Positions 35,981 through 36,993 of a DNA stretch of 36,993 bases are shown in pieces. Where the stretch lies: NCBI GenBank assembly GCA_021806685.1, contig JAJZQU010000005.1, forward strand, positions 1 to 36,993, in the 5' to 3' direction. This DNA is from a bacterium. Its GTDB lineage: Bacteria; Patescibacteriota; Patescibacteriia; 2-12-FULL-60-25. The notes beneath the pieces were generated by a model. It worked only from the letters and a program-made list of their open reading frames with translations. It was not told where the DNA came from and searched no databases. The translations under genes were made by a program, and so were the position numbers. The number at the start of each line of letters is the position of its first letter. The stretch's first letter is position 1.

Positions 35981-36301
35981 CTATGGCTGGGGAGGTGACG
36001 AGGGCACCTCGGAAGGAGCTGGCGCGGGAGGAGAAGACGGAGTCTCCTCAGCAGAAGGGGGCTCGGGCGGCGGCGTTGAAAGAGACCTGGAAGTCTGCTG
36101 AAGAAACTTCAGCCGAACCGTTTCAACCGCTCCCCTGACCGCCATGAGATCATAGAACGCCAAGCCGTCATCTTCCGCCGTACGTCCGAGTTCGATGCAA
36201 CGTGTCAGTTCAGACAAGGTGACGCTATGAGTAGTAGACCGTTTGGCGAGCAAGAAAACGATTCGAAACCGAGGTGGTGCACCTCGCAGGTCTTCGTCCA
36301 T
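35981..36301 (-). CDS. Hypothetical protein with proline-rich tail (106 aa)
   Basis: ATG 36301 follows GGAGG by 8 nt; a few codons upstream are open but lack an SD. The N-terminal 70 residues (RFRIVFLLAKRSTTHSVTLSELTRCIELGRTAEDDGLAFYDLM) look helical and folded. The rest is Pro/Ser-rich (PPPEPPSAEETPSSPPAP) and probably disordered. No family recognised. SD-led, with its own promoter (36341-36368). Confidence 0.6.
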   Translation of the reverse strand: MDEDLRGAPPRFRIVFLLAKRSTTHSVTLSELTRCIELGRTAEDDGLAFYDLMAVRGAVETVRLKFLQQTSRSLSTPPPEPPSAEETPSSPPAPAPSEVPSSPPQP

Positions 36302-36340
36302 CTCTCTACCTCCAATGTTCATCAAAAGCGACGAGCGTAT

Positions 36341-36368
36341 ATAATAAATAATTCTGGCGCAATGTCAA
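36341..36368 (-). promoter_or_regulatory. Promoter of the Pro-rich protein gene
   Basis: Minus-strand TTGACA, 16-bp spacer, TATTAT. Confidence 0.65.
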
Positions 36369-36399
36369 GTCAAAGCGCCTCACAGTCCTGGTCAAATGG

Positions 36400-36993
36400 C
36401 TAAGCTGACCGGATTGAACCTGATTTTTTGGATTTGGGTTGGGCTTCTGACCTCTTATTCAATGCCATGGCCCAAGCTTTTGTAATCAACTCATCATCAA
36501 CTCCCTCGCGGCGACAGATAGTTGAAAATAGCTGATCTGCGCCCTGTTTAAGACGGCCGACATACTGGTCTCCGAATTCCATAAACTTCTGTGCCACTGC
36601 GGACATCTCTTCTACAAGAAAAGCCTTATCCAGTTCTAAAGTCTTGAGAATTGATTTACTCCTACCCAACCTGCCGCTCTCAGTCCGTTTGATATCCTTC
36701 CAACTTTCGCCTTCTTGCCTGATAAAGGCATTCAACTTTTCCCTGGCCGCCTCTTGTTCTTTAGTAATGACCGGTGCTTTTTTAACATCATGGCCATTTT
36801 TAGTTTTTTGATCGGGCTTTTCCATGGCAAGCCTAAGTGTCGGTGTCCTTTTTCCAGAATTTTTGAACTTAACTTTGTCGACAAAACCCGTTTCTCCGCC
36901 TTCTGGCTGATAGTCTTCCAGTCCACCTTCCTTTAGCAAGGCATAGGCTATGACTTTGGGTGAGAGCGGCAAGCCAGCTATGACGCTTGTAGC
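36400..36993 (-). CDS. Hypothetical charged protein, N-terminus cut by window edge
   Basis: The minus-strand frame is open from the window end to the stop at 36400 (197 residues seen). The visible part is highly charged and mostly helical (KEQEAAREKLNAFIRQEGESWKDIKRTESGR, LDKAFLVEEMSAVAQKFMEFGDQYVGRLKQG), with a basic tail (KRSEAQPKSKKSGSIRSA). No Cys motif except one Cys, no membrane segment. I do not recognise it. The true start is probably beyond the window; a TTG inside the frame (36972) could also serve. Confidence 0.55.
   Translation of the reverse strand, partial: ATSVIAGLPLSPKVIAYALLKEGGLEDYQPEGGETGFVDKVKFKNSGKRTPTLRLAMEKPDQKTKNGHDVKKAPVITKEQEAAREKLNAFIRQEGESWKDIKRTESGRLGRSKSILKTLELDKAFLVEEMSAVAQKFMEFGDQYVGRLKQGADQLFSTICRREGVDDELITKAWAMALNKRSEAQPKSKKSGSIRSA

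Overview
The window looks like a chromosome segment of a Candidate Phyla Radiation (Patescibacteria) bacterium. The signs are compact ribosomal and RNA-processing genes, a DUF4012/DUF11 envelope operon, a small GIY-YIG protein, and many short hypothetical genes with intergenic hairpins. The phylum is an inference from gene content; no 16S rRNA is present.

Layout. 1-3.5 kb: str operon on the minus strand (rpsL, rpsG, fusA) and one truncated membrane gene. 3.5-6.4 kb: a complete diversity-generating retroelement (DGR) with reverse transcriptase, an avd accessory gene, template repeat (TR) and a variable protein whose 3' end is the variable repeat (VR). TR and VR align without gaps over 135 nt. 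All 23 differences fall on TR adenines, which is direct evidence of past adenine-mutagenic retrohoming. 6.5-12.7 kb: membrane proteins and housekeeping genes (rpmB, LOG family, ndk, rpmF, nusB, rnc). 12.7-20.9 kb: a GC-rich block of plus-strand genes with Shine-Dalgarno (SD) sites, many carrying their own promoter and terminator. It holds a HicB-like protein, pyrF, two orotate phosphoribosyltransferase-like paralogues, a zinc-ribbon protein behind a long structured leader, and several unknown small genes. 21-27.4 kb: a minus-strand envelope operon (DedA, glycosyltransferase, DUF4012, DUF11-like). 27.5-28.6 kb: tRNA cluster with a broken tRNA-Pro copy. 28.6-37 kb: lipoprotein, flavin reductase, metallopeptidase, small SD-led genes, a five-gene nucleotide/sugar operon, rnhB, tRNA-Ile and two hypothetical genes.

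The most unusual points are: (1) the DGR has its avd gene inverted, convergent with the TR RNA, with its only ATG put out of frame by a run of ten C; (2) a family of intergenic elements built from 7-bp units (35, 63, 70 and 119 bp), one lying in frame inside a glycosyltransferase gene; (3) a second tRNA-Pro copy split by three 19-20 bp hairpin insertions, with a GIY-YIG gene between the copies; (4) a structured leader at 17.3-17.7 kb with an 18-codon ORF whose start and stop codons sit in opposite arms of one 12-bp stem; (5) a 64-residue protein with tryptophan at every seventh position.

Two gene classes coexist. Housekeeping genes lack recognisable SD sites and some have promoters almost touching the start codon. 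The GC-rich accessory genes, including the DGR variable protein, mostly have clear SD sites. This could reflect different origin or different expression modes.
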